DNA from: Maritimibacter sp.
Lineage (GTDB): Bacteria > Pseudomonadota > Alphaproteobacteria > Rhodobacterales > Rhodobacteraceae
DNA length: 64,000 bases
NCBI GenBank assembly: GCA_017792445.1
Contig: CP051232.1
Coordinates: 1,302,001-1,366,000, forward strand
Reading direction: 5' to 3'
Numbering within the stretch: position 1 is the first letter of the stretch; each line of letters starts with the position of its first letter. The position numbers and the translations under genes are program-made. Shown one piece after another: positions 45,376-54,633 of the stretch. A model generated the notes under the pieces. It was not told where the DNA came from, did not search any database, and saw nothing but the letters and a program-made list of their open reading frames with translations.

Positions 45376-46836
45376 ATGCGATTTCTGCGCCGATCCCTCG
45401 TGGGCCTTTTCCTGATGGCGGTGACCGTCGGGCTGCTGACCTATGCCGGCTATGCCGTCTATGGCGCGCTGGAAACCGTGTGGAACCGCGAGGAACGCGT
45501 GCGCCCGGCGAACGAGCGTGTCTTCGCGGTGAACGTGCGGGCCTACGAACCCGTGTCCGTGACCCCGGTTCTGACCAGTTTTGGCGAGGTCCGCAGCCGG
45601 CGCACGCTGGAGGTGCGGGCGACCGCGTCCGGCACCGTCGTCGAACTGGCGGAGGATTTCGAGGATGGCGGCTCGGTCAGCCAGGGCGAGTTGCTGCTGC
45701 GGGTCGATCCGCGCACGGCGGAGGCCGCGCTGGAAGTGGCGAAGACCGACCTTGCAGAGGCCGAGGCCGAGTTGCGCGATGCGCGCCGCGCGCTGGTGCT
45801 GGCGCGGGACGACGTGACCTCGGCCGAGGAACAGGCGGCGCTTAGGACGCAGGCGCTGGCGCGGGCGCGCAATATGGCGTCCAGCGGCATCGGGACCGAG
45901 GCGGCGGTGGACGACGCCGCGCTGGCCGAAGCTTCTGCCAAGCAGGCGATCCTGTCGCGCCGGCAGGCGCTGGCGGATGCAGAGGCGCGGGTGGACAGCG
46001 CCCAGAACGCGCTGGCGCGCGCCGAGATCGCGCTGTCCGACGCCGAACGGGCGCTGGCAGATACCGAGCTTCATGCCGAGTTCGCAGGTACTCTGTCCGA
46101 CGTGACGGTGGTCGAGGGACGGCTGGTGCAGAACAACGAGCAGGTGGCGAACCTTGTCGATCCGGATCGTCTGGAAGTCTCGTTCCGGATCTCCAACACG
46201 GAATACGCCCGGATCCTCGATGCCTCGGGCGACCTGATGCGGTCGCCGGTTCGGATCTCGCTGGACGTGCTGGGCGGCAACCTTGTGACCGAAGGTGTGA
46301 TCACCCGCGAAAGCGCTTCTGTCGGGACCGGCACGACCGGGCGGCTGATCTTCGCGCGGATCGATGCGCCGCGCGGCTTCCGGCCCGGCGATTTCGTCAG
46401 CGTTCACGTAAACGAGCCGGAACTGGACAACGTAGCCGTGCTGCCGTCGACCGCGCTGGACGCGGCGAACACGGTGCTTGTCGTCGGTGACGATGACCGG
46501 CTGGAGGTCGCGCAGGTGGACCTGCTGCGCCGACAGGGCGACGACGTGATCGTGCGCGGCGCGGGGCTGGACGGACGACTGGTGGTCGCCGAACGGTCGC
46601 CCCTGCTGGGAGCCGGCATCAAGGTGCGGCCGGTGTCGCCCGAGCTTGAGAGTGCCGAGGCCGAAGCGCCGGCGATGGTCGAGCTAAGCGACGAGCGGCG
46701 CGCGGAACTGGTGGCGCTGGTCGAGGCGAACCAGTTCATGCCGCAGGCCGCGAAGGACCGCGTGCTGGCGCAGCTGGCGCAACCGATGGTGCCTGTCGCC
46801 ACGGTGGAACGGATCGAATCCCGCATGGGCGGCTGA
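45376..46836 (+). CDS. RND efflux periplasmic adaptor (second system)
   Basis: 486 residues. An N-terminal membrane helix (about 8-30, uncleaved look) is followed by VVELAEDFEDGGSVSQGELL (lipoyl half), a long coiled coil (about 115-235) rich in Ala, Glu and Arg, then ADTELHAEFAGTLSDVTVVEGRLV (second lipoyl half) and a beta-barrel. Longer than usual adaptors because of the extended hairpin and a C-terminal tail (ELSDERRAELVALVEANQF...). ATG 45376 is preferred over the TTG/GTG options upstream. It pairs with the pump 36 bp downstream. Confidence 0.9.
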   Translation: MRFLRRSLVGLFLMAVTVGLLTYAGYAVYGALETVWNREERVRPANERVFAVNVRAYEPVSVTPVLTSFGEVRSRRTLEVRATASGTVVELAEDFEDGGSVSQGELLLRVDPRTAEAALEVAKTDLAEAEAELRDARRALVLARDDVTSAEEQAALRTQALARARNMASSGIGTEAAVDDAALAEASAKQAILSRRQALADAEARVDSAQNALARAEIALSDAERALADTELHAEFAGTLSDVTVVEGRLVQNNEQVANLVDPDRLEVSFRISNTEYARILDASGDLMRSPVRISLDVLGGNLVTEGVITRESASVGTGTTGRLIFARIDAPRGFRPGDFVSVHVNEPELDNVAVLPSTALDAANTVLVVGDDDRLEVAQVDLLRRQGDDVIVRGAGLDGRLVVAERSPLLGAGIKVRPVSPELESAEAEAPAMVELSDERRAELVALVEANQFMPQAAKDRVLAQLAQPMVPVATVERIESRMGG

Positions 46837-46872
46837 CCTCCCAAGGGAGGCGCGCCCGAATGAGAGGCGAGA

Positions 46873-49800
46873 ATGGCTGAACGTTTCCGACAGGTCGGCG
46901 GTATCCTGTCCTACTTCACCCGCCATGCCACCGCGGCGAACCTGCTGCTGGTGCTGCTGATCGCCGCCGGCGTTCTGGCCTTCCCCCGGATGCGGGCGCA
47001 GTTCTTTCCGGATGTGATCGTCGATGAGATCGAGGTTTCGGTCAGCTGGGACGGTGCCGGGGCCGAGGACGTGGACCGCGCCATCGTTCAGTTGATGGAG
47101 CCGGTGCTGATGGCGGTCGAAGGCGTCGCGTCGACCGAAGCGCGGTCGTCGGAAGGCAGCGCGCGGATCGACCTCGAGTTCGAGCCCGGATGGGACATGG
47201 CGCGCGCGCTGGACGATGTCGAGACGGCAGTGGACAGCGTAAGCAACCTGCCGGAGGACGCCGACGACCCGCGCGTGTCGCGGGGCGGCTGGCGCGACCG
47301 CGTGACCGACGTGGTGATCACCGGGCCGGTGGGCGTGGACCAGCTGGGCCGCTTTGCCGACGAGTTCGTGACGCGGCTGTTCGCCGAGGGCGTGACACGC
47401 ACCACGATCCGCGGCGTTGCAGCGCCCGAAACCGTGGTCGAGGTGCCAACCATCGCGCTGATCGAGCATGACATCACCATGCAGGAGATCGCCGACGCCA
47501 TCGCCGCCGAGGCAGAGGCGAACCCCTCTGGCGACGTGGACGGCGCGAATGCGCGGGTGCGAACCGGCGTGGCCAAGACGCGCGCCGACGAGATCGCGGG
47601 CATCGTGCTGCGCACCAACGAAGACCGCTCGAAGCTGACCATCGGAGACGTGGCGACGGTGACGGTCGGCGGGGTGGACCGCGAGCGGGCCTATTTCGTG
47701 GGGCCGAACCCCGCGATCTCGGTCCGGGTGGACCGGTCGGATCAGGGGGACGCCATCGGCATTCAGCAGCAGGTCGAAGAGGTCGCCGCCGAGATGGAGA
47801 CCACCCTGCCCGCCGGCGTGTCCATCGACCTGATCCGCACCCGCGCCGAGGCGATCACCAACCGCCTGAACATCCTGACCGACAACGGGCTGATGGGGCT
47901 GGGGCTGGTTTTGCTTCTGCTGTTCCTGTTCCTGAACGCCCGCAGCGCATTCTGGGTGGCGGCCGGCATCCCGGTGGCGATGACCAGCGCCATCGCGATG
48001 ATGTATGCCTTCGGGCTGACCATCAACATGATCTCTTTGTTCGCGCTGATCATCACGCTGGGCATCGTGGTGGACGACGCCATCGTCGTCGCAGAACACG
48101 CCGATCACCGCGCCCGCAGGCTGCCGGAATCCCCGGTCGAGGCCGCCGAGAACGCGGCGCGGAAGATGTTCCCGCCGGTGTTCTCGTCCACCATCACCAC
48201 CGTCATCGCCTTCTTCGGCCTCGTCGCCATCGGCGGGCGGTTTGGAGAGATGATCGCGGATATTCCATTCACGGTCATCGTGGTCCTGCTGGCCTCGCTG
48301 ATCGAGTGCTTCCTGATCCTGCCGAACCACATGGCGCATTCCATCGCCCATTCCGGCAAGGAACACTGGTACGACTGGCCCAGCCGCACGGTGAACAAGG
48401 GCTTCCGCTGGTTCCGCGAGACGCTGTTCCGCCCGTTCATGCGCTTTGTCGTCTGGGCGCGGTATCCGGTGGTTGCGCTGGCGGTGGTCCTGCTGGCGCT
48501 GCAGGCGGCGGCGTTCATCCGGGGCGATCTTCAGTGGCGGTTCTTCAACTCGCCCGAGCAGGGGTCGGTGTCCGGCAACTTTGCCATGGCGCCCGGCGCC
48601 ACGCGCGAGGACACGATGGCGATGATGCGCGAGATGCAGCGCGCCACCGATGCCGTCGCCGAACGTCTGGCGGACGAGCACGGCGCCAACCCGCTGGACT
48701 ATGTGATCGCCGAGATCGGCGGCAACACCGGGCGCGGGCTGGCCGGGACCGAGAACAAGGAGGACTACCAGCTTGGGTCCATCGCGATCGAGCTTATCGG
48801 GGCCGACCTGCGGCCCTATTCCAGCTTCGAGTTCGTCGCGATGCTGCAGGAAGAGGTGCGCCAGCACCCGATGGCCGAGACGGTCAGCTTCCGCGGCTGG
48901 CGGTCCGGGCCCGGCGGCGACGCCATCGACGTGCAATTGTACGGCGCATCGGCGGATGTACTGAAAGAGGCCGCCGAAAGCCTGAAGCAGTCGCTGGCGC
49001 AGTATCCCGAGGTCTCTGCGCTGGAGGACTCGCTGTCCTACGACAAGGAAGAGATGATCCTGCAACTGACGCCGCAGGGGCAGGCGCTTGGCTTCACCAT
49101 CGGCGAGCTTGGAAGCGTTCTGCGCAATCGTCTGAACGGGATCGAGGCCGCGACCTATCCCGACGGTCCGCGCACCGCGTCGATCATGGTCGAACTACCG
49201 CCCGGCGAACTGACCGCCGATTTCCTTGAACGCACCCGCATGCGGTCGGCCGCCGGGGACTACGTGGCGCTGGCGGATATCGTGACGGTGCAGCGCGAGG
49301 CCGGTTTCTCGACCGTTCGACGCGAGAACGGGTTGCAGTTGATCTCGGTCAACGGCGACCTGTCCGAAGACGATCCGGCCCGCGCCGCGCTGGTGATGAC
49401 CGAACTGGAAAACGTGATCCTGCCCGCGCTGGAAGAACGCTTCGGCGTGTCCTCGCAACTGGCCGGGCTGTCGGAGCAGGAGAACGAGTTCCTGAACGAC
49501 GCCCGCACCGGGTTCCTTCTGTGCCTGCTGGGCATCTACCTTGTGCTTGCATGGATCTTCGGCAGCTGGACGCGTCCGGTCGTGGTGATGTCGATCATCC
49601 CCTTCGGCCTGATCGGGGCGTTCTACGGCCACATCCTGCGGGAGGTGCCGCTGTCGATGTTCTCGGTCGTGGGCCTGATCGGCATGACGGGGATCATCAT
49701 CAACGACTCGATCGTCCTGGTGACCACGGTCGACGAGTACGCTGCCGAGCGTGGGCTGTTCCCGGCCATCGTGGACGGCGCCTGCGACCGTCTGCGGGCG

Positions 49801-50283
49801 GTGATGCTGACCACGCTGACCACCGTACTTGGCCTTGCGCCGCTGCTGTACGAAAGCTCGCAGGATGCGCAGTTCCTGAAACCCACCGTCGTCACGCTGG
49901 TCTACGGGCTTGGCTTCGGCATGGTGCTGGTGCTGATGGTTGTGCCGGCGCTGATGGCGATGCAGCAGGACGTTGCCCGGCAGACGGGCGCGCTGCGCCG
50001 CGCGCTGCGGATGCCGTCGCAGGGCCGCGCCGTGTCGGTCGCGGCGGTGGTCGCGGGGCTGGGGGTCGTCGCGCTGCTGGTCGGAACGCTGGGGTGGACG
50101 ATCGCGACTGGCGGGCTGCCGCAGCCGCTGAGTGGTCTGTTGCCCGAGGGCGCAGAAGGCATGACCGTCGCGCTGGTGCTGTTCCTTGCGGGAACGGCCA
50201 TCTGGGTGCTGGCGGTGTGGCTGGTGTCGGTGGTGCTGGCGCTGGTCACGGGACGGCGCGGCGGGGCGACACCGGCAGAGTAA
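46873..50283 (+). CDS. RND efflux pump permease with C-terminal extension (second system)
   Basis: 1136 residues, about 100 more than AcrB. The core is standard: TM1 near 22-40, RMRAQFFPDVIVDEIEVSVSW, TM4 motif GIVVDDAIVVAEHADHRARR near 400 and GMTGIIINDSIVLVTTVDEY near 945. After the usual last helix come about 110 residues with two further hydrophobic helices (VAAVVAGLGVVALLVGTLGW and MTVALVLFLAGTAIWVLAVW). These would return the C-terminus to the cytoplasm. Sequence is of the environmental RND group often found as adaptor-pump pairs. Substrate unknown. Confidence 0.93.
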   Translation: MAERFRQVGGILSYFTRHATAANLLLVLLIAAGVLAFPRMRAQFFPDVIVDEIEVSVSWDGAGAEDVDRAIVQLMEPVLMAVEGVASTEARSSEGSARIDLEFEPGWDMARALDDVETAVDSVSNLPEDADDPRVSRGGWRDRVTDVVITGPVGVDQLGRFADEFVTRLFAEGVTRTTIRGVAAPETVVEVPTIALIEHDITMQEIADAIAAEAEANPSGDVDGANARVRTGVAKTRADEIAGIVLRTNEDRSKLTIGDVATVTVGGVDRERAYFVGPNPAISVRVDRSDQGDAIGIQQQVEEVAAEMETTLPAGVSIDLIRTRAEAITNRLNILTDNGLMGLGLVLLLLFLFLNARSAFWVAAGIPVAMTSAIAMMYAFGLTINMISLFALIITLGIVVDDAIVVAEHADHRARRLPESPVEAAENAARKMFPPVFSSTITTVIAFFGLVAIGGRFGEMIADIPFTVIVVLLASLIECFLILPNHMAHSIAHSGKEHWYDWPSRTVNKGFRWFRETLFRPFMRFVVWARYPVVALAVVLLALQAAAFIRGDLQWRFFNSPEQGSVSGNFAMAPGATREDTMAMMREMQRATDAVAERLADEHGANPLDYVIAEIGGNTGRGLAGTENKEDYQLGSIAIELIGADLRPYSSFEFVAMLQEEVRQHPMAETVSFRGWRSGPGGDAIDVQLYGASADVLKEAAESLKQSLAQYPEVSALEDSLSYDKEEMILQLTPQGQALGFTIGELGSVLRNRLNGIEAATYPDGPRTASIMVELPPGELTADFLERTRMRSAAGDYVALADIVTVQREAGFSTVRRENGLQLISVNGDLSEDDPARAALVMTELENVILPALEERFGVSSQLAGLSEQENEFLNDARTGFLLCLLGIYLVLAWIFGSWTRPVVVMSIIPFGLIGAFYGHILREVPLSMFSVVGLIGMTGIIINDSIVLVTTVDEYAAERGLFPAIVDGACDRLRAVMLTTLTTVLGLAPLLYESSQDAQFLKPTVVTLVYGLGFGMVLVLMVVPALMAMQQDVARQTGALRRALRMPSQGRAVSVAAVVAGLGVVALLVGTLGWTIATGGLPQPLSGLLPEGAEGMTVALVLFLAGTAIWVLAVWLVSVVLALVTGRRGGATPAE

Positions 50284-50300
50284 TCAGGGGCGCGGGCGGT

Positions 50301-51128
50301 TCAGCCCGTGCAGCCCCAGATGTCGACCGCGCGGCCATTGCCCAGAACCGTGATCCGAAGCTTCGAGCGATCCAGCGAGAACGGCTTGGCGTTGGGCGGC
50401 ACCATCTCGGTTACCGCGGTCAGGGCGCCACCGTCACGATGGGCTTCGGCTTCGGCGACCCAGATCGTCTGATCCGGATGCTCGAACACGGCGACTTCTC
50501 CGGGCCCGAGGCTGGGCATCGACAGGGTCGCGGTGATGCGCAGGCCATCCTTGATCGGTTCGACCGAACAGCGGGCCGAGGCGACGCTGGCCTCGGTCTC
50601 GGAGAACGGCTGCGCCGCCAACGCGGCGCGGATGCGGGGATCGGCCTGCCCCGGCTCGGACAGGTCGGCGGAGACGGTCACGTTCAGCGGCAGGCAAACG
50701 TCGTGGCAGACGCCAAGCTGGACCGCCGCGTTCAGGACGATGGGTTGATCCGGGCGTTCCGGGGTCAGTTCGATGGGCAGGATCAGCTCATTCTTGTAGC
50801 CGATGGTTCGCATGCCGTTGACGTCGAACACGGACGGCACGGGCCAGTGAAACGCCACCGTCCGCAGGTTGCTGCTGCCGTGCCAGTCGAAGCGCGGCGG
50901 GATGCCCGCATCGCCGGGCGCACGCCAATAGGTCTTCCACCCCGGCGACAACTGAATGCGCAGCGCAGTCATCCGCGTGCCCGACGGCGTGCGCCATCCG
51001 GGCAGTACCGTCACCTGCGCGGCCTGCTCGGGCAGGACGGCCTGCGCGGCTGCGGGAGCGGGCAGAACATTGCCCGACCCGACGGCCGCCATTGACAAAA
51101 GGGCGTATGCGCACAGCTTCTTAATCAT
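50301..51128 (-). CDS. Secreted DsbD-alpha-like domain protein
   Basis: 275 residues. Signal peptide (MIKKLCAYALLSMAAVGSGN) and an Ig-like thiol domain like the N-terminal part of DsbD/ScsB: LSPGWKTYWRAPGDAGIPP, the pair of Cys in LGVCHDVCLPLN near 140, and AVDIWGCTG at the end. No membrane or thioredoxin domain, so it is a free-standing periplasmic module that could receive electrons from a CcdA/ScsB-type reductase. ATG 51128 is chosen as it starts the signal peptide; ATG 51149 is also possible. Confidence 0.8.
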   Translation of the reverse strand: MIKKLCAYALLSMAAVGSGNVLPAPAAAQAVLPEQAAQVTVLPGWRTPSGTRMTALRIQLSPGWKTYWRAPGDAGIPPRFDWHGSSNLRTVAFHWPVPSVFDVNGMRTIGYKNELILPIELTPERPDQPIVLNAAVQLGVCHDVCLPLNVTVSADLSEPGQADPRIRAALAAQPFSETEASVASARCSVEPIKDGLRITATLSMPSLGPGEVAVFEHPDQTIWVAEAEAHRDGGALTAVTEMVPPNAKPFSLDRSKLRITVLGNGRAVDIWGCTG

Positions 51129-51243
51129 CGCCGCCAACTTATGCATCACCGGCGAAACCGGAAATCACATTCGGGCGATGCCATCGTGGGTGTGTTAAAT
51201 CACCCACTTGCGGCACGGACCGGAATCTGCGGAGAATGGCACC

Positions 51244-51819
51244 ATGGTCCCCGACAGCCATTTCAACGATCTGAGCGGCAAACTTCTGATCGCGATGCCC
51301 GGAATGGGCGATCCGCGATTCGAGAAAAGCGTCGTCTTCATGTGCGCCCATTCTGACGACGGCTCGATGGGGCTGATCGTCAACAAGCCCGCCCCCGGCG
51401 TGGCGATGGACGATCTTCTGGAACAGCTCGACATTCCGCGCGGCGCGGCAAGCGAAGGCGTGGGCGTCCACTTCGGCGGCCCGGTCGAGCACGGGCGCGG
51501 CTTCGTCCTGCACAGCGGCGACTACGCGACGCAGTCCTCGACGCTTCAGGTCGACGACCGGTTCGGCATGACCGCGACGCTGGATATCCTGCAGGACATG
51601 GCCAGCGGCGGCGGGCCCGAGAAGCGCATACTTGCGCTGGGCTATTCCGGCTGGGGCCCGGGACAGCTTGAGGACGAGATCCAGCAGAACGGCTGGCTGA
51701 CCTGTGACGCGACGCCCGAGATCGTGTTCGCGGCGGACAACGGCGGCAAATGGTCGGCGGCGCTGGCCTCGCTGGGCATCGACCCGCTGTCGCTCTCGGC
51801 GGAAGCCGGTCACGCCTGA
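51244..51819 (+). CDS. YqgE/AlgH family protein
   Basis: 191 residues: LSGKLLIAMPGMGDPRFEKS, VVFMCAHSDDGSMGLIVNKP, FGGPVEHGRGFVLHSGDY and ALGYSGWGPGQLEDEI are the defining blocks of the family (DUF179). Often co-inherited with cell-envelope and redox genes; no fixed biochemical role. ATG 51244 has GGAG a few bases upstream; 51208 would add a stretch with no homology. Confidence 0.93.
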   Translation: MVPDSHFNDLSGKLLIAMPGMGDPRFEKSVVFMCAHSDDGSMGLIVNKPAPGVAMDDLLEQLDIPRGAASEGVGVHFGGPVEHGRGFVLHSGDYATQSSTLQVDDRFGMTATLDILQDMASGGGPEKRILALGYSGWGPGQLEDEIQQNGWLTCDATPEIVFAADNGGKWSAALASLGIDPLSLSAEAGHA

Positions 51820-51878
51820 CGCCTCGGACCATTCCGGGATAATCGGCTAAGCGCGTTCTTTCGGATGATCGTTTTACG

Positions 51879-52820
51879 TCAGTCTTTGGGTGCGGCAGCC
51901 CGGCGCAGGCGGTCGTTGATCGCGCGGCCAAGCCCATGGTCCGGGATCGGCGCCACCGCGATGGGTTTGCCGATCTCGTCCAGCTTTCGCATTGCCGAGA
52001 ACAGGTTCGCCGCCGCTTCGACAAGATCGCCGGCGGGCGACAGGTTCAGGTCGCAGTCCATGTGTCCGAAACCCAGCAGGCTTTCCCCCGGACGCGCCGC
52101 GTCGGCCTCCAGCCGGATCGCCGCCTCGGGCGCATAGTGGGACGTCATCTGCCCCGGTGCGTTGATCCCGCCGCCGTGGGCGGCCAGCGGCGCGCCAAGG
52201 CAGGCTTCGATCGCTTCGACCGGCAGACCGCCCGGACGCAACAGCGTCGGTTCCGGCTGCGTCGTGACGATGGTCGATTCCACTCCCACCGGGCAAGGCC
52301 CGCCATCCAGCACGGCGGCGATACGCCCGTTCAGACCGTCCAGCACATGCTGCGCCGTGGTCGGGCTGATCCGCCCAGAAGGGTTGGCCGAGGGTGCCGC
52401 CACAGGCCGTCCGGTCAGACGCAGCAGGTCGCGCGCCAGCGGATGCTCGGGCACGCGGACCGCCACCGTGGGCAAGCCCGCAGTCACCAGCGGCGCGATG
52501 CCCGCGTCCGGTTTCAGTGGCAGCACCAGCGTCAGCGCGCCGGGCCAGAACGCATCTGCCAGCCGCCGCGCGTCTTCATCCATCTCGACATAACGCTCGG
52601 CCTCGGCGGCGTCGGAGAGGTGGATGATCAGCGGGTTGAAACTGGGACGGCCCTTTGCCTCGAATATCCGCGCGACGGCGGTGTCGTCGGTGGCGTCACC
52701 GCCAAGGCCATAGACCGTCTCTGTCGGCAGCGCGACCAGCGCGCCAGAGCGCAGCAATTCAGCGGCGCGGGCCAGCCCCTTGGTATCGGGTTGCAGGTGT
52801 TCGGTCCGGTATTCGGTTAT
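51879..52820 (-). CDS. Threonylcarbamoyl-AMP synthase (Sua5/YrdC type), start codon unclear
   Basis: About 313 residues. YrdC domain: GALVALPTETVYGLGGDATD, KGRPSFNPLIIHL, ALTLVLPLKPDAG, TVAVRVPEHPLAR, APSANPSGRISPT and VESTIV, then a Sua5 C-terminal domain. It makes threonylcarbamoyl-AMP for the t6A37 tRNA modification. Homology starts near VITEYRTEHLQPDTKG, but no ATG, GTG or TTG lies there. The nearest candidate is ATA (52820-52818) with AAGGA 9 bases upstream. The next in-frame TTG is at 52901, without a ribosome site. A frameshift linking ATG 52861 is another possibility. Identity is certain, the start is not. Confidence 0.85.
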   Translation of the reverse strand: MTEYRTEHLQPDTKGLARAAELLRSGALVALPTETVYGLGGDATDDTAVARIFEAKGRPSFNPLIIHLSDAAEAERYVEMDEDARRLADAFWPGALTLVLPLKPDAGIAPLVTAGLPTVAVRVPEHPLARDLLRLTGRPVAAPSANPSGRISPTTAQHVLDGLNGRIAAVLDGGPCPVGVESTIVTTQPEPTLLRPGGLPVEAIEACLGAPLAAHGGGINAPGQMTSHYAPEAAIRLEADAARPGESLLGFGHMDCDLNLSPAGDLVEAAANLFSAMRKLDEIGKPIAVAPIPDHGLGRAINDRLRRAAAPKD

Positions 52821-52917
52821 GACGCTGCGTCCTTGCTGCGGCGGTGCGAAACCGCATGTTAGGTTCCGTGGGATGTAGCGGGATGGGTCCCCGCTGCGCA
52901 AGAGAGGAGGGCCTGGG

Positions 52918-54633
52918 ATGCCGTATCGCGCCCCTGTCGCCGAGTTCCGGTTCCTGTTCGACCACGTGGTGGGGTTCGCACAGCTGGCCGAGACCGAAAC
53001 CTTCGCCGACGCCACGACCGATGTCGTCGACGCCATCCTGACCGAGGCCGGCCGCATGTGCGAGGACAAGCTCGCACCCCTGCAGCGGCCCGGCGATCTG
53101 AACCCGGCCCGGCTTGAGAACGGCGTGGTCCGCACCTCGCCCGGTTTCGCCGATGGCTACGCCGCGATTGCCGAGGGCGGGTGGATCTCGACCAGCGCGC
53201 CCGTCGAGTACGGCGGCATGGGCCTGCCCCTGACCCTGACGACGGCGGTCAACGAGATGATGGGCTCTGCCTGTCTCGCGCTGCAACTGAACCCCTTGAT
53301 GAGTCAGGGCCAGATCGAAGCTTTGGAGGCGCATGCCAGCGACGAGCTCAAGGCCCTGTACCTGCCCAAGCTGATCTCTGGCGAATGGTGCGGCACGATG
53401 AACCTGACAGAGCCGCAGGCCGGGTCGGACGTGGGCGCGCTGCGCAGCAAGGCCGAGCCGAACGGCGACGGCACCTATGCGATCAGCGGCCAGAAGATCT
53501 ATATTTCTTGGGGTGACAACGATTTTACAGGCAACGTCTGCCATCTCGTGCTGGCGCGGTTGCCCGATGGCGTGCCGGGAACGAAGGGCATCAGCCTGTT
53601 CCTTGTGCCCAAGTACATCCCGGACGCCGAAGGCAATCCCGGCAAGGCGAACGACCTGCGTGTCGTCAGCCTTGAACACAAGATGGGCCTGCACGGCTCG
53701 CCCACCTGCGTGATGGAATACAGCGGCGCGACCGGCTGGCTGGTCGGCCCCGAGCATGGCGGCATGGCCGCGATGTTCACGATGATGAACAACGCCCGGC
53801 TTGGCGTGGGCGTGCAGGGTCTGTCCGTGGCCGAGGCGGCGACGCAGAAGGCGCTGGAATACGCGCTGGAGCGTACGCAGGGCCGCAGCCCGATCCAGAA
53901 CGGCACCGGCACCATCGCCGATCATGCCGATGTGCGGCGGATGCTGGCGACGATGAAGGCCGAGACCTTCGCCGCCCGCGCCATCGCCCTGTCGAACGCC
54001 ATCGCCATCGACATGGCAAACGCCACCGGCGAGGCGGATTGGAAGACCCGCGCCGCCTTCCTGACCCCGATCACCAAGGCCTATGGCACCGACACCGGCG
54101 TTACCGTCGCCGAGCTTGGCGTGCAGGTTCACGGCGGCATGGGCTACATCGAAGAGACCGGCGCGGCACAGTACTATCGCGACGTCCGCGTCACCGCGAT
54201 CTACGAGGGCACCAACGGCATTCAGGCGATGGACCTTGTCGGCCGCAAGATGATGGATGGCGGCGAGTGCGCCTACCGCCTGCTGGACGAAATCCAGTCC
54301 TGCGCCGAGGAATCCCGCGGCGTGATGGCCGACCTTGCACAAGAGGTCTGGGACGCCGCCGAAAACCTTCGCGAAACGACCGAGTGGCTGGCCGGGCAAG
54401 AGATGTCCGAACGCTTCGCCGTCGCGGTGCCGTTCCTAAAGGCGTGGGCGCGGGTGCTGGGCGCGCATTACCTGCTGCGTGCGGCGTTCGCCGAGGACGG
54501 CGCGGGCGATCACACCCCGCTGGCCGCCTTCCACATCCGGCGGCTGCTGCCTGAACACAAAGGGCTGTGCGCCCATGTCCGGCAGGGCTCGACCGGGCTG
54601 TACGACGTGACGACCGAGGCGCTGGCAGTCTGA
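52918..54633 (+). CDS. Acyl-CoA dehydrogenase, DmdC-like (3-methylmercaptopropionyl-CoA dehydrogenase type)
   Basis: 571 residues, the long acyl-CoA dehydrogenase type with a C-terminal extra domain. PYRAPVAEFRFLFDHVVGF at the start, MNLTEPQAGSDVGALRSKAE near 160 and QKIYISWGDNDFTGNVCHLV (FAD site), and the catalytic Glu in VTAIYEGTNGIQAMDLVGRK near 430. DmdC of marine roseobacters, which oxidises methylmercaptopropionyl-CoA in DMSP demethylation, has this architecture and very similar blocks. Substrate cannot be settled from sequence because several paralogues share it. It precedes a metallo-hydrolase (1-bp overlap). Confidence 0.85.
   Translation: MPYRAPVAEFRFLFDHVVGFAQLAETETFADATTDVVDAILTEAGRMCEDKLAPLQRPGDLNPARLENGVVRTSPGFADGYAAIAEGGWISTSAPVEYGGMGLPLTLTTAVNEMMGSACLALQLNPLMSQGQIEALEAHASDELKALYLPKLISGEWCGTMNLTEPQAGSDVGALRSKAEPNGDGTYAISGQKIYISWGDNDFTGNVCHLVLARLPDGVPGTKGISLFLVPKYIPDAEGNPGKANDLRVVSLEHKMGLHGSPTCVMEYSGATGWLVGPEHGGMAAMFTMMNNARLGVGVQGLSVAEAATQKALEYALERTQGRSPIQNGTGTIADHADVRRMLATMKAETFAARAIALSNAIAIDMANATGEADWKTRAAFLTPITKAYGTDTGVTVAELGVQVHGGMGYIEETGAAQYYRDVRVTAIYEGTNGIQAMDLVGRKMMDGGECAYRLLDEIQSCAEESRGVMADLAQEVWDAAENLRETTEWLAGQEMSERFAVAVPFLKAWARVLGAHYLLRAAFAEDGAGDHTPLAAFHIRRLLPEHKGLCAHVRQGSTGLYDVTTEALAV

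Noticed and set aside
46684-49065. 793-codon minus-strand open frame opposite the second RND pump
   Set aside because: Shadow frame of a highly conserved pump gene; no protein family features.
52861-52918. Small open frame starting at ATG 52861 (minus strand) as a real leader peptide
   Set aside because: Its frame differs from sua5 and it carries no conserved sequence. Kept only as one explanation in the sua5 start problem.
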